Below are positions 25,746-35,006 of a stretch of 64,000 nucleotides of DNA, piece after piece. Position 1 is the stretch's first letter. Each line of letters starts with the position of its first letter. This stretch comes from Gillisella vitis (GTDB lineage Bacteria > Pseudomonadota > Alphaproteobacteria > Rhizobiales > Rhizobiaceae): assembly GCF_014204625.1 (NCBI RefSeq), contig NZ_JACHLU010000016.1, positions 1 through 64,000 of the forward strand. Reading direction: 5' to 3'. The notes under the pieces were generated by a model. That model saw only the letters and a program-made list of their open reading frames with translations. It did no database searches and had not been told where the DNA came from. A program made the position numbers and the translations under genes.

Positions 25746-26248
25746 TTTCTGCTGCCGGAGCCGAAGGCATTGGGGACGGACCACTGACCATTGCTGTCAC
25801 GCTTGGGCTTGATGGGCATATCGAGATAAGGCCCGCCGGGAACGCCGCCGATGGTGCCCTCTGGTTCGCCGCCGGTCTTTTTCAAAAACCGGCCATCAAC
25901 CCAGCCGCTGATACGCGGGCGGTCATAGGTGGCAATGCGGCACCAGTAACCGCCGCGGCTTTCCGTGCAGGTCTGCATATCAACCGGCGTGCCCTCGTTC
26001 AGGGTGTTGATAATGCGAAAATTTGGTCCGGCACCCGATAGCACCGGAAGATCGGAGCCTTGAGGCAAGCCGGTGACGTGCCACAGATAGGGATCGGGCA
26101 TACCGACCGGGCCGGTTGCCGTGGTTGAGGACGAACCGTTGCCGCCGACGGATGGGGCTTTGATGACGGATTGGCTCATGGCCGGTGAGGTGAAAAGCAT
26201 CCAGCCAAGGCTTGCAGCCAGCAGAGCCGCTTTTGTGATGGGGCGCAT
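25739..26248 (-). CDS. Secreted SH3-like domain protein
   Basis: The 169-residue protein has a signal peptide (MRPITKAALLAASLGWMLFT, cleavage after AMS) and an SH3b-like core: LPVLSGAGPNFRIINTLNEG, then CTESRGGYWCRI and ISGWVDGRFLKK. Bacterial SH3 domains often bind cell-wall peptides or serve as periplasmic adaptors. I chose ATG 26248 because AAGGAGA lies just upstream. It is convergent with tal. The function is not known. Confidence 0.8.
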   Translation of the reverse strand: MRPITKAALLAASLGWMLFTSPAMSQSVIKAPSVGGNGSSSTTATGPVGMPDPYLWHVTGLPQGSDLPVLSGAGPNFRIINTLNEGTPVDMQTCTESRGGYWCRIATYDRPRISGWVDGRFLKKTGGEPEGTIGGVPGGPYLDMPIKPKRDSNGQWSVPNAFGSGSRNE

Positions 26249-26457
26249 GTCACTCTCCTTCAAACAAGTGTGTCCCATGCATGATAGCGGCTATTTGTTA
26301 AGCCTGCGTGGATTGCATGACAGTATTTTCACGGCAGATGTGTCTTATCAGCGGTTCCCTTGCGCCTGAAATCTGATATATCTGTAGGCCAAGACAGGTT
26401 GTATATCCTCTTGCAGAAAATCTTTTCTGGCGCAAACTCCAGTATTTGATGGCGTGA

Positions 26458-27372
26458 ATGAAATCGACTCCGCTTGGCTATCTCTTTGCGTTTATCGCCT
26501 ATGCCGTATTTGCCGTGCAGGATGGTATTTCCAAGCATCTGGGTGACAGCTACTCGCCGATTGTTGTGGCGACGGTGCGTTATTGGGCTTTTGCTGTTTT
26601 TACGCTGGTGTTGGCGTCCCGCGCACGGGGCGGTCTTCATGGTGCAATCAAAACCCGGCGTCCGGTGTTGCAGATTGTGCGTGGCCTGTTGCTGGGCGCA
26701 CAGATTCTCATTTCCGTGTCGGCGTTTCATTATGTCGGTCTGGGTCAATCGCAGGCCGTGTTTGCGGCCGGGCCTATTTTTGTGGCGCTTTTGTCTGTTC
26801 CGCTTCTGGGCGAAAAAGTGGGCTGGCGCCGCTGGACAGCCATTTCCGTGGGCCTGTGTGGTGTGTTGCTGATCTTGTCGCCGCGCTCCGACAGCTTCAG
26901 CCCGCTGGTGGTGTTGCCATTGCTGTGTGCGGTAACGGGCGCGTTCTATGGTATCCTGACCCGTCTGGTGAGCCGGGATGATCCGCCTGTCACCAGCTTT
27001 TTCTACATGTGCATGGTTGGATTTATCGGGGTCAATTGCCTGGCACCCTTCTATTTCACCGCCGTTGCCCGGCAGGACTGGTTCTGGCTGGCAGCGTTAT
27101 GCTGCACGGGCATTGTCGGCCATCTGTCGCTGATCAAGGCCTATGAGATGCTGGATGCGGTGGTGTTGCAGCCTATCGGTTACTTCCAGCTGGTGCTTGG
27201 CTCGTTGATTGCTGTTGTGGTGTTTCAAGAGACCTTGACGGCGCATATGTTGGCAGGGTCAGTGATTGTTGTTGGCGCTGGCCTGTTTACGGTCTGGCGT
27301 GAACATGTGGTGGCGCATCGGGCAAAACTGGCCAGTTTCAGTCAGGTTCAATCCGAACCGGATAGACTCTAA
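26458..27372 (+). CDS. DMT superfamily transporter (EamA family)
   Basis: This 304-residue protein has about ten hydrophobic segments and two EamA repeats, typical of drug/metabolite exporters (GYLFAFIAYAVFAVQDGISK, QSQAVFAAGPIFVALLSVPL, LLGEKVGWRRW and AYEMLDAVVLQPIGYFQLVL). The substrate cannot be read from the sequence. The last residues (SQVQSEPDRL) are encoded by a dispersed palindromic repeat that also supplies the stop codon. Its promoter probably lies in the 209-bp gap shared with the SH3 gene. Confidence 0.88.
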   Translation: MKSTPLGYLFAFIAYAVFAVQDGISKHLGDSYSPIVVATVRYWAFAVFTLVLASRARGGLHGAIKTRRPVLQIVRGLLLGAQILISVSAFHYVGLGQSQAVFAAGPIFVALLSVPLLGEKVGWRRWTAISVGLCGVLLILSPRSDSFSPLVVLPLLCAVTGAFYGILTRLVSRDDPPVTSFFYMCMVGFIGVNCLAPFYFTAVARQDWFWLAALCCTGIVGHLSLIKAYEMLDAVVLQPIGYFQLVLGSLIAVVVFQETLTAHMLAGSVIVVGAGLFTVWREHVVAHRAKLASFSQVQSEPDRL

Positions 27373-27557
27373 AACCTGAAATTCATTCAATTTTTTATGT
27401 AACCAGCCGTTAACTACGCTGACAAGTTCCACCCCGTGTTGTGGCCTGCCGAGGCCAATCTTAAATCTTCCGCAACGCAAAGCCGCCAATCCTCTCATGA
27501 CTATATGTTTGAAAGGTGTGGGGCAATGCGCCTTTTTTGCGGGATGTGGGTGTCCTC

Positions 27558-28613
27558 ATGAAGAAACTGTTCGGCAAGATCCGGTTAACCCGGAAAATGA
27601 TCTGGATTTTTATCGGCATCTGCGTGGTGTGCAATGCCACGGGTGCGGCGGCCGTGTTTATTGGACGTGACAGACTGATTGGCCCCTCCTACGCCGATTT
27701 GAATGGCCTCTCATGCGTTGAAGTGCAGTCGGTTGATATTCGCCGCAAAGATCAGGTCTGGGTGCGCAAATACGTGTCCGTTGATAATGCGGATGGTGTC
27801 AATCGTATCAAAACGGCACTGCGTGTCGCAAAGGCTGTTGCTGATAGCCGCAAGGTTGATCTGGTTCAGGTGGTTGTGCTCGACAAGAATGGTCCCAAAG
27901 ATCGGGCGGGAGTGCGTGGCCGCGCCATTGGGGCCGATGTTGTCTATATTCGTGATCCCAAAACCCTTCCTGCGGGCGTAACCAGAGCCAATCTGACGGC
28001 TCGCTATGTCGATGGCGTTGCCAACAGCACGGGTGACTTTTATGGCACGACGGTGAACATCCCGACCGGCAACGCTGCCGCCATCATGGCGAAAATGACG
28101 GACAAGGTCGAATGCGACAAGCCCGCGGGTGCTGCCATAGACGAGAAAGCCAAGGCGAAGGACGAGGCACCCGCGCACAAAGACAATGCCAGCCACGGCG
28201 GTGAGGGTGACGCGGCGAAGGCAACTGATCATGCCGATGCAAAGCCAACTGCCGAGCATGGCGGCGAAGCCGCTGCTCCTGCTGCCGAGGAAAAACCGGG
28301 CATGATTGCATCAATCAAGAGCATGATTTTTGGGGCCGAAGAAAAACCTGCAAGCGATGCCAATGGTGAGGCAAAGCCCGCTTCAGCCACAGCTGAAGGC
28401 ACCAAGGCTGAGGATAAGTCCGGTGGTGATGCGGCGTCTGCGAAAAAGCCGGAGGCCAGCCCGGTCGCCGTGCCGATACGTGCGCCAGCAGAGACTGTTG
28501 GTGAGTTGGAGCCAGTGGAAGACAAAAGCCTCCTTTCAGCAGCCAAGTCTCTGGTGTTTGGAGCAAAAAAGCCCGCCGATGACGCAAAGCCGGTGACAAT
28601 CGAGGACAAATAG
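27558..28613 (+). CDS. Hypothetical membrane-anchored protein with low-complexity tail
   Basis: This 351-residue protein has one N-terminal membrane helix (MIWIFIGICVVCNATGAAAV). A folded periplasmic domain of about 150 residues follows (YADLNGLSCVEVQSVDIRRK, VDLVQVVVLDKNGPKDRAGV, then NLTARYVDGVANSTGDFYG). The rest is a long Ala/Lys/Glu/Pro-rich tail with two related segments (MIASIKSMIFGAEEKP and LLSAAKSLVFGAKKP). I do not recognise a named domain. The start at 27558 (MKKLFGK) is preferred over 27516. A bidirectional terminator follows. Confidence 0.75.
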   Translation: MKKLFGKIRLTRKMIWIFIGICVVCNATGAAAVFIGRDRLIGPSYADLNGLSCVEVQSVDIRRKDQVWVRKYVSVDNADGVNRIKTALRVAKAVADSRKVDLVQVVVLDKNGPKDRAGVRGRAIGADVVYIRDPKTLPAGVTRANLTARYVDGVANSTGDFYGTTVNIPTGNAAAIMAKMTDKVECDKPAGAAIDEKAKAKDEAPAHKDNASHGGEGDAAKATDHADAKPTAEHGGEAAAPAAEEKPGMIASIKSMIFGAEEKPASDANGEAKPASATAEGTKAEDKSGGDAASAKKPEASPVAVPIRAPAETVGELEPVEDKSLLSAAKSLVFGAKKPADDAKPVTIEDK

Positions 28614-28663
28614 CATGAAAGCATCGACCGAAAACTGGTTCCAACTTTTCGGTCCGATGCTGT

Positions 28664-28701
28664 AAAAAGCCCGCCGCGATGATGTCGCGGCGGGCTTTTT
28701 T
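28664..28701. terminator. Bidirectional terminator
   Basis: AAAAAGCCCGCCGCGA and TCGCGGCGGGCTTTTTT form a strong symmetrical hairpin between the convergent hypothetical gene and lysS, with T-runs on both strands. A palindromic repeat (CCGAAAACTGG/AACTTTTCGG) lies just before it. Confidence 0.9.
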
Positions 28702-28717
28702 CGTGAGGCTTGATGGC

Positions 28718-30214
28718 TCAGTCAGCCTTGGCGCGTCGCGCCGGAAACAGGATGACATCGCGGATCGAAGGTGCGTTGGTCAGAAGCATGATCAGACGGT
28801 CAACACCAATGCCGAGTCCACCTGCGGGCGGCATGCCCTGATCGATGGCGTCGAGGAATTCATCATCCAGCTGCTTGTCTTTTTCACCACGGGCATGGGC
28901 CTGTTCCAGCTGCTCTACCATGCGCTTGCGCTGCTCTTCCGGGTCGTTCAGCTCAGAGAAGGCGTTGCCGATTTCCCAGGCGTTGCAATAGGTTTCAAAC
29001 CGCTCCACTAAGCGCGGCTCACCCGGCACTTCCTTGGCAAAGGGCGAAATGTCTTTCGGGAAATGCGTCACATGGCTTGGCTGAATCAGCGTGCCTTCGA
29101 CCTTTTCTTCAAAGATGAAGGCGAGGCATTCGCCCCAGGTCCAATCCTTCTCAACGGCAAAACCTGCGGCCTTCGATGCTACGCGGGCTTCTTCGTCGGT
29201 CTTGATGGCAAGGAAGTCAATGCCGGTGGCTTCCTTGACAGCATCGGGCATCGGTACGCGCTTGAACGGACCCTTGAAGGAGATTTCCTTGTCGCCAAAG
29301 GCAAATTCCGTCGAGCCATGAATGCGCATGGCCAGCTCGCCAAACAGGCGCTCGACCAGATCCATCATGTCCTCATAGTCTGCATAGGCCCAGTAGCATT
29401 CCATCATGGTGAATTCTGGATTGTGCCGGGTGGATACGCCTTCATTGCGGAAATTGCGGTTGATTTCAAAAATCTTGTCGGACAGTCCCGATACCAGCGT
29501 GCGCTTGAGGAACAGTTCCGGTGCAATGCGCAGATACATGTCCTGCTTCAGCGTGTTGTGGTGGGTCTTGAACGGATCAGCCGAGGCACCGCCATAGATG
29601 GATTGCAGCATGGGGGTTTCAACCTCCATGAAGCCATCGCTTTCCATGAAGCGGCGAATGCCGGAGACGATTTTTGAGCGCTGCTGAAAGCGCAGCTTGG
29701 ATTCCTCGTTGGTGAGAATATCCAGATGACGCTTGCGGTAACGCACTTCAATGTCGGTCACGCCGTGGTATTTTTCCGGCATGGGCAGAAGCGTCTTGGT
29801 CAGCATGGTGATGGTTTCGGCGTTGATGGTCAGCTCACCGCGCTTGGTGCGGCGCACCGGGCCGGTCACGCCAATGATGTCGCCCAGATCAATCATCGGC
29901 AGCATGGCTCGCGCCTCTTCCGGCGTCGTGTCCTTGTGGCTGAAAATCTGAATCTTGCCCGATGCATCGCGCAGGTCCATGAACATGCCAGAATTGCGCG
30001 AGGAATAGATGCGGCCAGCCACTGTGACCGTTTCGCCCGCTTCTGTATCTGGCTCCAGCGCGGCATATTTCTCAGCCAGTTCCGCCGTGGTGGTGGTGCG
30101 GTGGAAATGGGCGGGATAGACATCGCCAATCTGCTCGCGCAGCAGCGCCAGTTTCTGGCGGCGCACTTCAGCGGCGTCGGAGGAGAGGGCGGTTTCGGTG
30201 TTTGCTTCGGTCAT
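28718..30214 (-). CDS. lysS: Lysyl-tRNA synthetase, class II
   Basis: The 498-residue enzyme has an N-terminal OB-fold (TVAGRIYSSRNSGMFMDLRD), motif 2 with NRNFRNEGVSTRHNPEFTM and motif 3 with GLGIGVDRLIMLLT, as expected for a class II LysRS. It charges tRNA-Lys. It lies 75 bp downstream of gltX on the same strand, an arrangement consistent with co-transcription. Confidence 0.97.
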   Translation of the reverse strand: MTEANTETALSSDAAEVRRQKLALLREQIGDVYPAHFHRTTTTAELAEKYAALEPDTEAGETVTVAGRIYSSRNSGMFMDLRDASGKIQIFSHKDTTPEEARAMLPMIDLGDIIGVTGPVRRTKRGELTINAETITMLTKTLLPMPEKYHGVTDIEVRYRKRHLDILTNEESKLRFQQRSKIVSGIRRFMESDGFMEVETPMLQSIYGGASADPFKTHHNTLKQDMYLRIAPELFLKRTLVSGLSDKIFEINRNFRNEGVSTRHNPEFTMMECYWAYADYEDMMDLVERLFGELAMRIHGSTEFAFGDKEISFKGPFKRVPMPDAVKEATGIDFLAIKTDEEARVASKAAGFAVEKDWTWGECLAFIFEEKVEGTLIQPSHVTHFPKDISPFAKEVPGEPRLVERFETYCNAWEIGNAFSELNDPEEQRKRMVEQLEQAHARGEKDKQLDDEFLDAIDQGMPPAGGLGIGVDRLIMLLTNAPSIRDVILFPARRAKAD

Positions 30215-30289
30215 CTTGGTCGCCTATCGGGCAGAGAATTTAAGATCAAGGATTGTTACCCTCCCGGCGGGGAGGGTATGTTCTGCCAA

Positions 30290-31744
30290 TCAGGCAGCGC
30301 CAACCATGGTTTTGAGCACTTGAATGGCCACTTTAAGACGCTGGCGCACCACGGAGCGGCCCAAAAGCGCCATGCTGTCAAACAGCGGCAGAGAGCGCTG
30401 GCTGCCGGACACGGCGACAAACAGCGGCGGTGTCACCACGCGCAGCTTCTTGCCCATGCGCTCAGAGATGGCGCGCAGCTCTTCTTCAATGGTTGCCACA
30501 TTCCATTCCAGAATCTTTTCCAGATCGGTTTGAACCGTGGTGACAATCTCCAGCGTATCGGCAGGCGTGGTCTTGAGACCGGCAAAGGAAGCCGGTGTCA
30601 AACCCACATCATTGGACAGCATGAAGCCTGCCAGGTTGGGCAATTCGCCCAGCTTGGTCACGCGGCTCTGCGCCAGTTTCAAAGCTTCGGTGAGGCGATC
30701 ATTTTCCGATGCCCATTCAAACACGCGGGCCAGATATTCTTCCGGTGTCAGCTTTTCACGCAGCCAGCGACCATTCAGCCAATCGAGCTTCTGAATGTCG
30801 AAAATCGCACCGGCCTTGGAGAGGTTGTCGGGATCGAAATTGGCAATCAACTGTTCCATATCCAGCAGCTCTTCGCCTTCGGCGATTTGCATGAAGAACA
30901 GGCCCAGGAAGTTCATCAGCGCTTCCGGCAGATAGCCCAGCGCCGAATAATAGGAAATCGAGGTTGGGTTCTTGCGTTTTGACAGTTTGGACTTGTCGGC
31001 ATTGCGCATCAGGCTGAGATGCATGAACACCGGCGGCTCAAGGCCGAGATATTTGTAGATCAGGATATGCTTTGGCACCGACGCCAACCACTCTTCGCCA
31101 CGAGCGACGTGGGTGATTTTCATCAGGTGGTCATCGACCACATTGGCCATGTGATAGGTCGGCATGCCATCTGCCTTGAGCAGAACCTGCATATCAACGC
31201 TTTCCCACGGAATCGACACGTCGCCATAGACGCCATCGTGGAAATCGCAGGAGCCGGAAGTGGGGATTTTCAAACGCACAACCGAAGGCTCACCAGCTTC
31301 CATACGGGCGGTGACTTCTTCGGCCTTCAAATGCAGGCAGAGACCATCATAACCGGGTGGCTTGCCAGCGGCCCGCTGGCTTTCGCGCATCTGCTCCAGC
31401 CGCTCGGGCGTGCAGAAACAGCGGAATGCATTGCCTTCAGCCACCATTTTATCAACGAAAGGACGATAGGTGTCCTTGCGCTCAGACTGCCGGTACGGGC
31501 CATAAGGGCCGCCAACATCCGGGCCTTCCGACCAGGTCAGGCCGGTCCATTTCAGCGCATCCAGCACCTTCTGTTCAAACTCTGCCGTGGAGCGGGTGGC
31601 ATCGGTATCTTCGATACGCAAAATGAACTCGCCGCCGTGTTTTTTGGCAAACAGATAGTTGAACAGCGCGATATAGGCTGTGCCAACATGGGGCTCGCCA
31701 GTGGGGGATGGGGCAATGCGGACGCGGACGCCGGAAGTGGTCAT
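30290..31744 (-). CDS. gltX: Glutamyl-tRNA synthetase
   Basis: This 484-residue class I synthetase has the HIGH-type motif HVGTAY in RIAPSPTGEPHVGTAYIAL and the KMSKS-type motif KLSKRK at about residue 250, plus the all-helical anticodon-binding half. It charges tRNA-Glu, and in organisms lacking GlnRS possibly tRNA-Gln. Alphaproteobacteria often carry two gltX genes; which one this is cannot be decided here. Confidence 0.95.
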   Translation of the reverse strand: MTTSGVRVRIAPSPTGEPHVGTAYIALFNYLFAKKHGGEFILRIEDTDATRSTAEFEQKVLDALKWTGLTWSEGPDVGGPYGPYRQSERKDTYRPFVDKMVAEGNAFRCFCTPERLEQMRESQRAAGKPPGYDGLCLHLKAEEVTARMEAGEPSVVRLKIPTSGSCDFHDGVYGDVSIPWESVDMQVLLKADGMPTYHMANVVDDHLMKITHVARGEEWLASVPKHILIYKYLGLEPPVFMHLSLMRNADKSKLSKRKNPTSISYYSALGYLPEALMNFLGLFFMQIAEGEELLDMEQLIANFDPDNLSKAGAIFDIQKLDWLNGRWLREKLTPEEYLARVFEWASENDRLTEALKLAQSRVTKLGELPNLAGFMLSNDVGLTPASFAGLKTTPADTLEIVTTVQTDLEKILEWNVATIEEELRAISERMGKKLRVVTPPLFVAVSGSQRSLPLFDSMALLGRSVVRQRLKVAIQVLKTMVGAA

Positions 31745-31899
31745 GGTTTTGCTCGTATTCGCGTGCAGGCGGCCAAGGGGGACGCCGTGAGAATGATGAT
31801 CTTTAAAAATGCAGAAATGGCCTTTGCAGGCGCTTTTTTCAGCAAATTTCCTTGTGCTTGCCTTAGGCCATATTCAGCGCCAAGCGTCAAGGAAAACCC

Positions 31900-32094
31900 A
31901 TGAAAAGCCTTTGGCCACACGCATCGGTTTGCACACGAAGATCAGAAATAAAAATTTTGACGGTGATGGAACTCTTTTGGGATTGCAGCGTTTTCAGACT
32001 GTACAAAGCCTGTGCCAATCACATGTTACGCTCTTGGAAACAGGTGGCTTTCCAGTTTCTGAAGCGGTTGGACTGGCAATGGTTCCGCACATGA
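31900..32094 (+). CDS. Possible small protein gene upstream of an orphan terminator
   Basis: A 64-codon frame starts at ATG 31900 with AAGGA 7 bp upstream and ends 36 bp before a strong plus-strand terminator. The product is basic and rich in Trp, Phe and Leu (KACANHMLRSWKQVAFQFLK). There is no recognised family. The DNA could instead encode a small RNA ending at the terminator. Both readings are tentative, but some plus-strand transcript is likely. Confidence 0.3.
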   Translation: MKSLWPHASVCTRRSEIKILTVMELFWDCSVFRLYKACANHMLRSWKQVAFQFLKRLDWQWFRT

Positions 32095-32130
32095 CCGAGC
32101 AGGCTTTGTGATACGACCCCACCCGATAAG

Positions 32131-32160
32131 AAGCCTGCGTCCCGCCGACGCAGGCTTTTT
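32131..32160 (+). terminator. Strong plus-strand terminator without an assigned gene
   Basis: AAGCCTGCGT-CCCGCCG-ACGCAGGCTT followed by TTT makes a terminator for plus-strand transcription. The flanking genes (gltX and the SLC13 permease) both read leftward, so it serves an unrecognised transcript in 31745-32130. Confidence 0.8.
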
Positions 32161-32174
32161 CATGCGATTATCCG

Positions 32175-32278
32175 CTATAGCATCGTGCCATAAATCGGAA
32201 TCGGCACGATGCTATAGCTTTTTGTTTTTGCATCGGATTTTTCCGAAAACCGGGGCCACTTTTCGGTCCGATGCTCTA
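32175..32278. repeat. 104-bp structured repeat, family 2, copy 2
   Basis: It is identical to 17360-17463 except for one base (T for C after ATAAA). It lies directly beyond the stop of the SLC13-type gene, and its two hairpins could end or protect that mRNA. Confidence 0.85.
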
Positions 32279-32279
32279 G

Positions 32280-34040
32280 CTATTTTATGGGCCAGAACAG
32301 GATCAGGGTGGGGATGGCCACCACAATAATCAGAAATGACAGTGGCAGGCCAAGGCGGGGATAGTCGCTGAAGCGATAGCCGCCGGGACCCATCACCAAT
32401 GTGTTGCACTGATGGCCGATAGGAGTGAGAAAATCGCAGCCGGCGCCAATGGCCACAGCCATCAGAAACGCATCTGGTCTATATCCCAGGTTCTGAGCAA
32501 AACTTGCGGCAATCGGGGCCATGACCAGCACGGTTGCGGCATTGTTGAGAAAGGGTGTGACCGCCATGGCCGTCACCAGAATAAGGGTCAGCGCGCCATA
32601 GGGTGGAAGATTATGGGCGATATTCCCAAGCCAGGCGGCAATCACGTCGCTGGCGCCAGTGGTGCGCAAGGTATCGCTGACGGGAATCAGCGCTGCCAGC
32701 ATCACAAGAATAGGGCCATCAACCGCCTGATAAAGATCGTTCAGGGGAATGACCCGGAAGATCACCATGGCAAGGGCGGCGGCAAAAAAGGCAATCGCCA
32801 CCGGCGCAAGGCCCAGCGCGGTTGACCCCATGGCGGCAATCAGAATCAGGATTGGCACCAGGGTGTTGCGCTGTGTGCCCAGCAATATTTCCCGCTCAGC
32901 CAGCGGCAGGCATCCCAGCTCCGCAAGAACCGCAGGCAGCGCTTTGCGATGTCCTTGCAACACCACAACATCGCCGGTTTTCAGCATTACTTCGGCCAGA
33001 CGCTCTTTAATGCGCTTGCCCTTGCGGCTGACGGCCAGAAGATTGATGCCATAAGTGTTAAACAGCGAAATATCGCGTGCCGACAGGCCTTTCAGGGTGG
33101 ATGTCGGACCAATAACCGCTTCAATGGCGGTGATTTCGGCACCAGAGCCCATTTTTTTGCCGGAAAGCTTCAAGGCAGACTGGCTGACCACCCGGTCCAG
33201 TGCATCGGATGGACCTTCCAGCAAAACCGTATCCTGTGCTTGCAACAGAATGTCCGGGAACGGAGAAATACGGCTGTGACCGCGCAGAATTGCGATGGCG
33301 ATGACTTCGCCAGAGGCCGGGCCGAGAAGATCGCGCAAGGGCTTTCCTCTCAGAGCGGAGCCATCGGGCACAGTGGCCTCGGTGGCGTAATTGGAATTGC
33401 CCAGAGCTTCCTGCACACTGGGATTCTGGTTTTGGCGGCTTGGCACCAGCCAATAAAAAAACATCAGGAAAATCACGCCCACGATGGCAAGTGTTGCGCC
33501 AACGGGTGTGAAATCAAACATGGTGAATGGTGTGCCGGTCAGTTCACCACGCAGCTTGGACACGACAATATTGGGCGAAGTGCCGATCTGGGTCATCAAC
33601 CCACCCAGAAGCGCGCCAAAGGCCATGGGCATCAAAAAGGCCGAGACGGGTGTTCCGGATTTTTTTGAAAACTGAAAGGCAACCGGCATCATGATGGCCA
33701 GTGCACCGATATTCTTGATGAAAGCGGAGAGAACGGTCACCGTCAGCACCAGCAGCAGCATCTGGGCGCGGGTTGAGGACAGGTTTGGAAAAAAACGTTT
33801 GATGGCAGCATCGACAAGGCCCGAGCGGGCAACGCCCGCACTGACCACCAGCGCACTGCCGACAATGATGACGATGTCATCGGAAAAGCCGGAAAAGGCT
33901 TTGTTTGCAGGCACAAGCCCCAGCACCACGGCCAGCAGCAGTGTTAAACCCGCAACCACATCGTAGCGGATACGATCCCACATGAATGCAAGCATCATGA
34001 GGCCAATGACAACAAAGGCCAGAATTTGTTGATGGGTCAT
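32280..34040 (-). CDS. SLC13/DASS-type anion permease with two TrkA-C domains
   Basis: The 586-residue protein has hydrophobic halves with the hallmark sequences VLSAFIKNIGALAIMMPVA and PFLNNAATVLVMAPIAASFA. Two central RCK-C (TrkA-C) domains lie at about residues 215-385 (GKPLRDLLGPASGEVIAIAI and LKGLSARDISLFNTYGINLL). It resembles bacterial sulfate or dicarboxylate permeases of this architecture; the substrate is not evident. The stop codon touches the 104-bp repeat. Confidence 0.88.
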   Translation of the reverse strand: MTHQQILAFVVIGLMMLAFMWDRIRYDVVAGLTLLLAVVLGLVPANKAFSGFSDDIVIIVGSALVVSAGVARSGLVDAAIKRFFPNLSSTRAQMLLLVLTVTVLSAFIKNIGALAIMMPVAFQFSKKSGTPVSAFLMPMAFGALLGGLMTQIGTSPNIVVSKLRGELTGTPFTMFDFTPVGATLAIVGVIFLMFFYWLVPSRQNQNPSVQEALGNSNYATEATVPDGSALRGKPLRDLLGPASGEVIAIAILRGHSRISPFPDILLQAQDTVLLEGPSDALDRVVSQSALKLSGKKMGSGAEITAIEAVIGPTSTLKGLSARDISLFNTYGINLLAVSRKGKRIKERLAEVMLKTGDVVVLQGHRKALPAVLAELGCLPLAEREILLGTQRNTLVPILILIAAMGSTALGLAPVAIAFFAAALAMVIFRVIPLNDLYQAVDGPILVMLAALIPVSDTLRTTGASDVIAAWLGNIAHNLPPYGALTLILVTAMAVTPFLNNAATVLVMAPIAASFAQNLGYRPDAFLMAVAIGAGCDFLTPIGHQCNTLVMGPGGYRFSDYPRLGLPLSFLIIVVAIPTLILFWPIK

Positions 34041-34149
34041 GGAAGTCCTGATGTTTTCGACATGCCCGGAGAATGCATGACAATGGTGGTTTATTCCAGT
34101 GTCGGTTGCATGGCCGATTCAGGATCGGCCATGCCGCGCTGCCTGTTGA

Positions 34150-34914
34150 TCAGTGCAGTTTGGAACGGTCCGTTTTGGGGCTCTGAGCCTTGTTTTTGCG
34201 GCGGCTCATCATGTTGAGACCTTCCACCAGAGCAGAAAACGCCATGGCTGCATAAATATAGCCCTTGGGCACATGGAAGCCCATGCCATCGGCAATCAAG
34301 GTCATGCCAATCATCATCAGGAAGCCCAGGGCCAGCATCACCACGGTCGGGTTTTTCTCGATAAAGCGTCCCAGCGGATTGGCGGCCAGCAGCATCACAG
34401 TCACGGCGACGATCACGGCAATGACCATGATGATCACATGTTCGGTCATGCCGACGGCGGTAATGATGCTGTCGACGGAAAACACCAGATCAAGCAGCAG
34501 AATCTGCCCGATGGCAGCGCCCATGGTGGTGGTGGCCGATGAGGCGATGAAGTCGTTTTCCTTGTCAACCGGGTCCACGGTGTGGTGAATTTCCTTGGTT
34601 GCTTTCCAGACGAGGAACAGGCCACCGGCAATCAGGATCATGTCTTTCCACGAAAAGCCATGGTCAAACAGCGTAAAGACCGGATCGGTCAGTTTGACAA
34701 TCCAGGCGACGGTGCCCAGCAGTCCAAGCCGCATCACAAGAGCAAGACCAATACCGATCTTTCTGGCGCTTTCCCGCTGGTGGGCCGGCAGTTTGTTGGT
34801 CAGGATGGAAATGAAAACCAGATTGTCGATGCCAAGCACCACTTCCATGGCAATGAGGCTGACAAGGGCGATCCATGCGGCTGGATCGCTGATTAAAACG
34901 GTAAAATCTTGCAT
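34150..34914 (-). CDS. TerC family integral membrane protein
   Basis: This 254-residue protein has seven or more hydrophobic segments and the TerC motifs [16 protein letters not shown] and [18 protein letters not shown] with conserved acidic residues. Members are linked to manganese or other metal export in several bacteria, and to tellurite resistance in ter operons; no ter genes are nearby. No CBS domains follow, so it is the short YgdQ/Alx-like form. Confidence 0.88.
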   Translation of the reverse strand: MQDFTVLISDPAAWIALVSLIAMEVVLGIDNLVFISILTNKLPAHQRESARKIGIGLALVMRLGLLGTVAWIVKLTDPVFTLFDHGFSWKDMILIAGGLFLVWKATKEIHHTVDPVDKENDFIASSATTTMGAAIGQILLLDLVFSVDSIITAVGMTEHVIIMVIAVIVAVTVMLLAANPLGRFIEKNPTVVMLALGFLMMIGMTLIADGMGFHVPKGYIYAAMAFSALVEGLNMMSRRKNKAQSPKTDRSKLH

Positions 34915-35006
34915 CTATATCCCCGGTCGTAGCCCAATCCCCGTAAGTGAGCCATCGGCACTATATAGTCTGCCGAAAGCCTGCTGTGTAGGTCTGGTGG
35001 CCGTGT

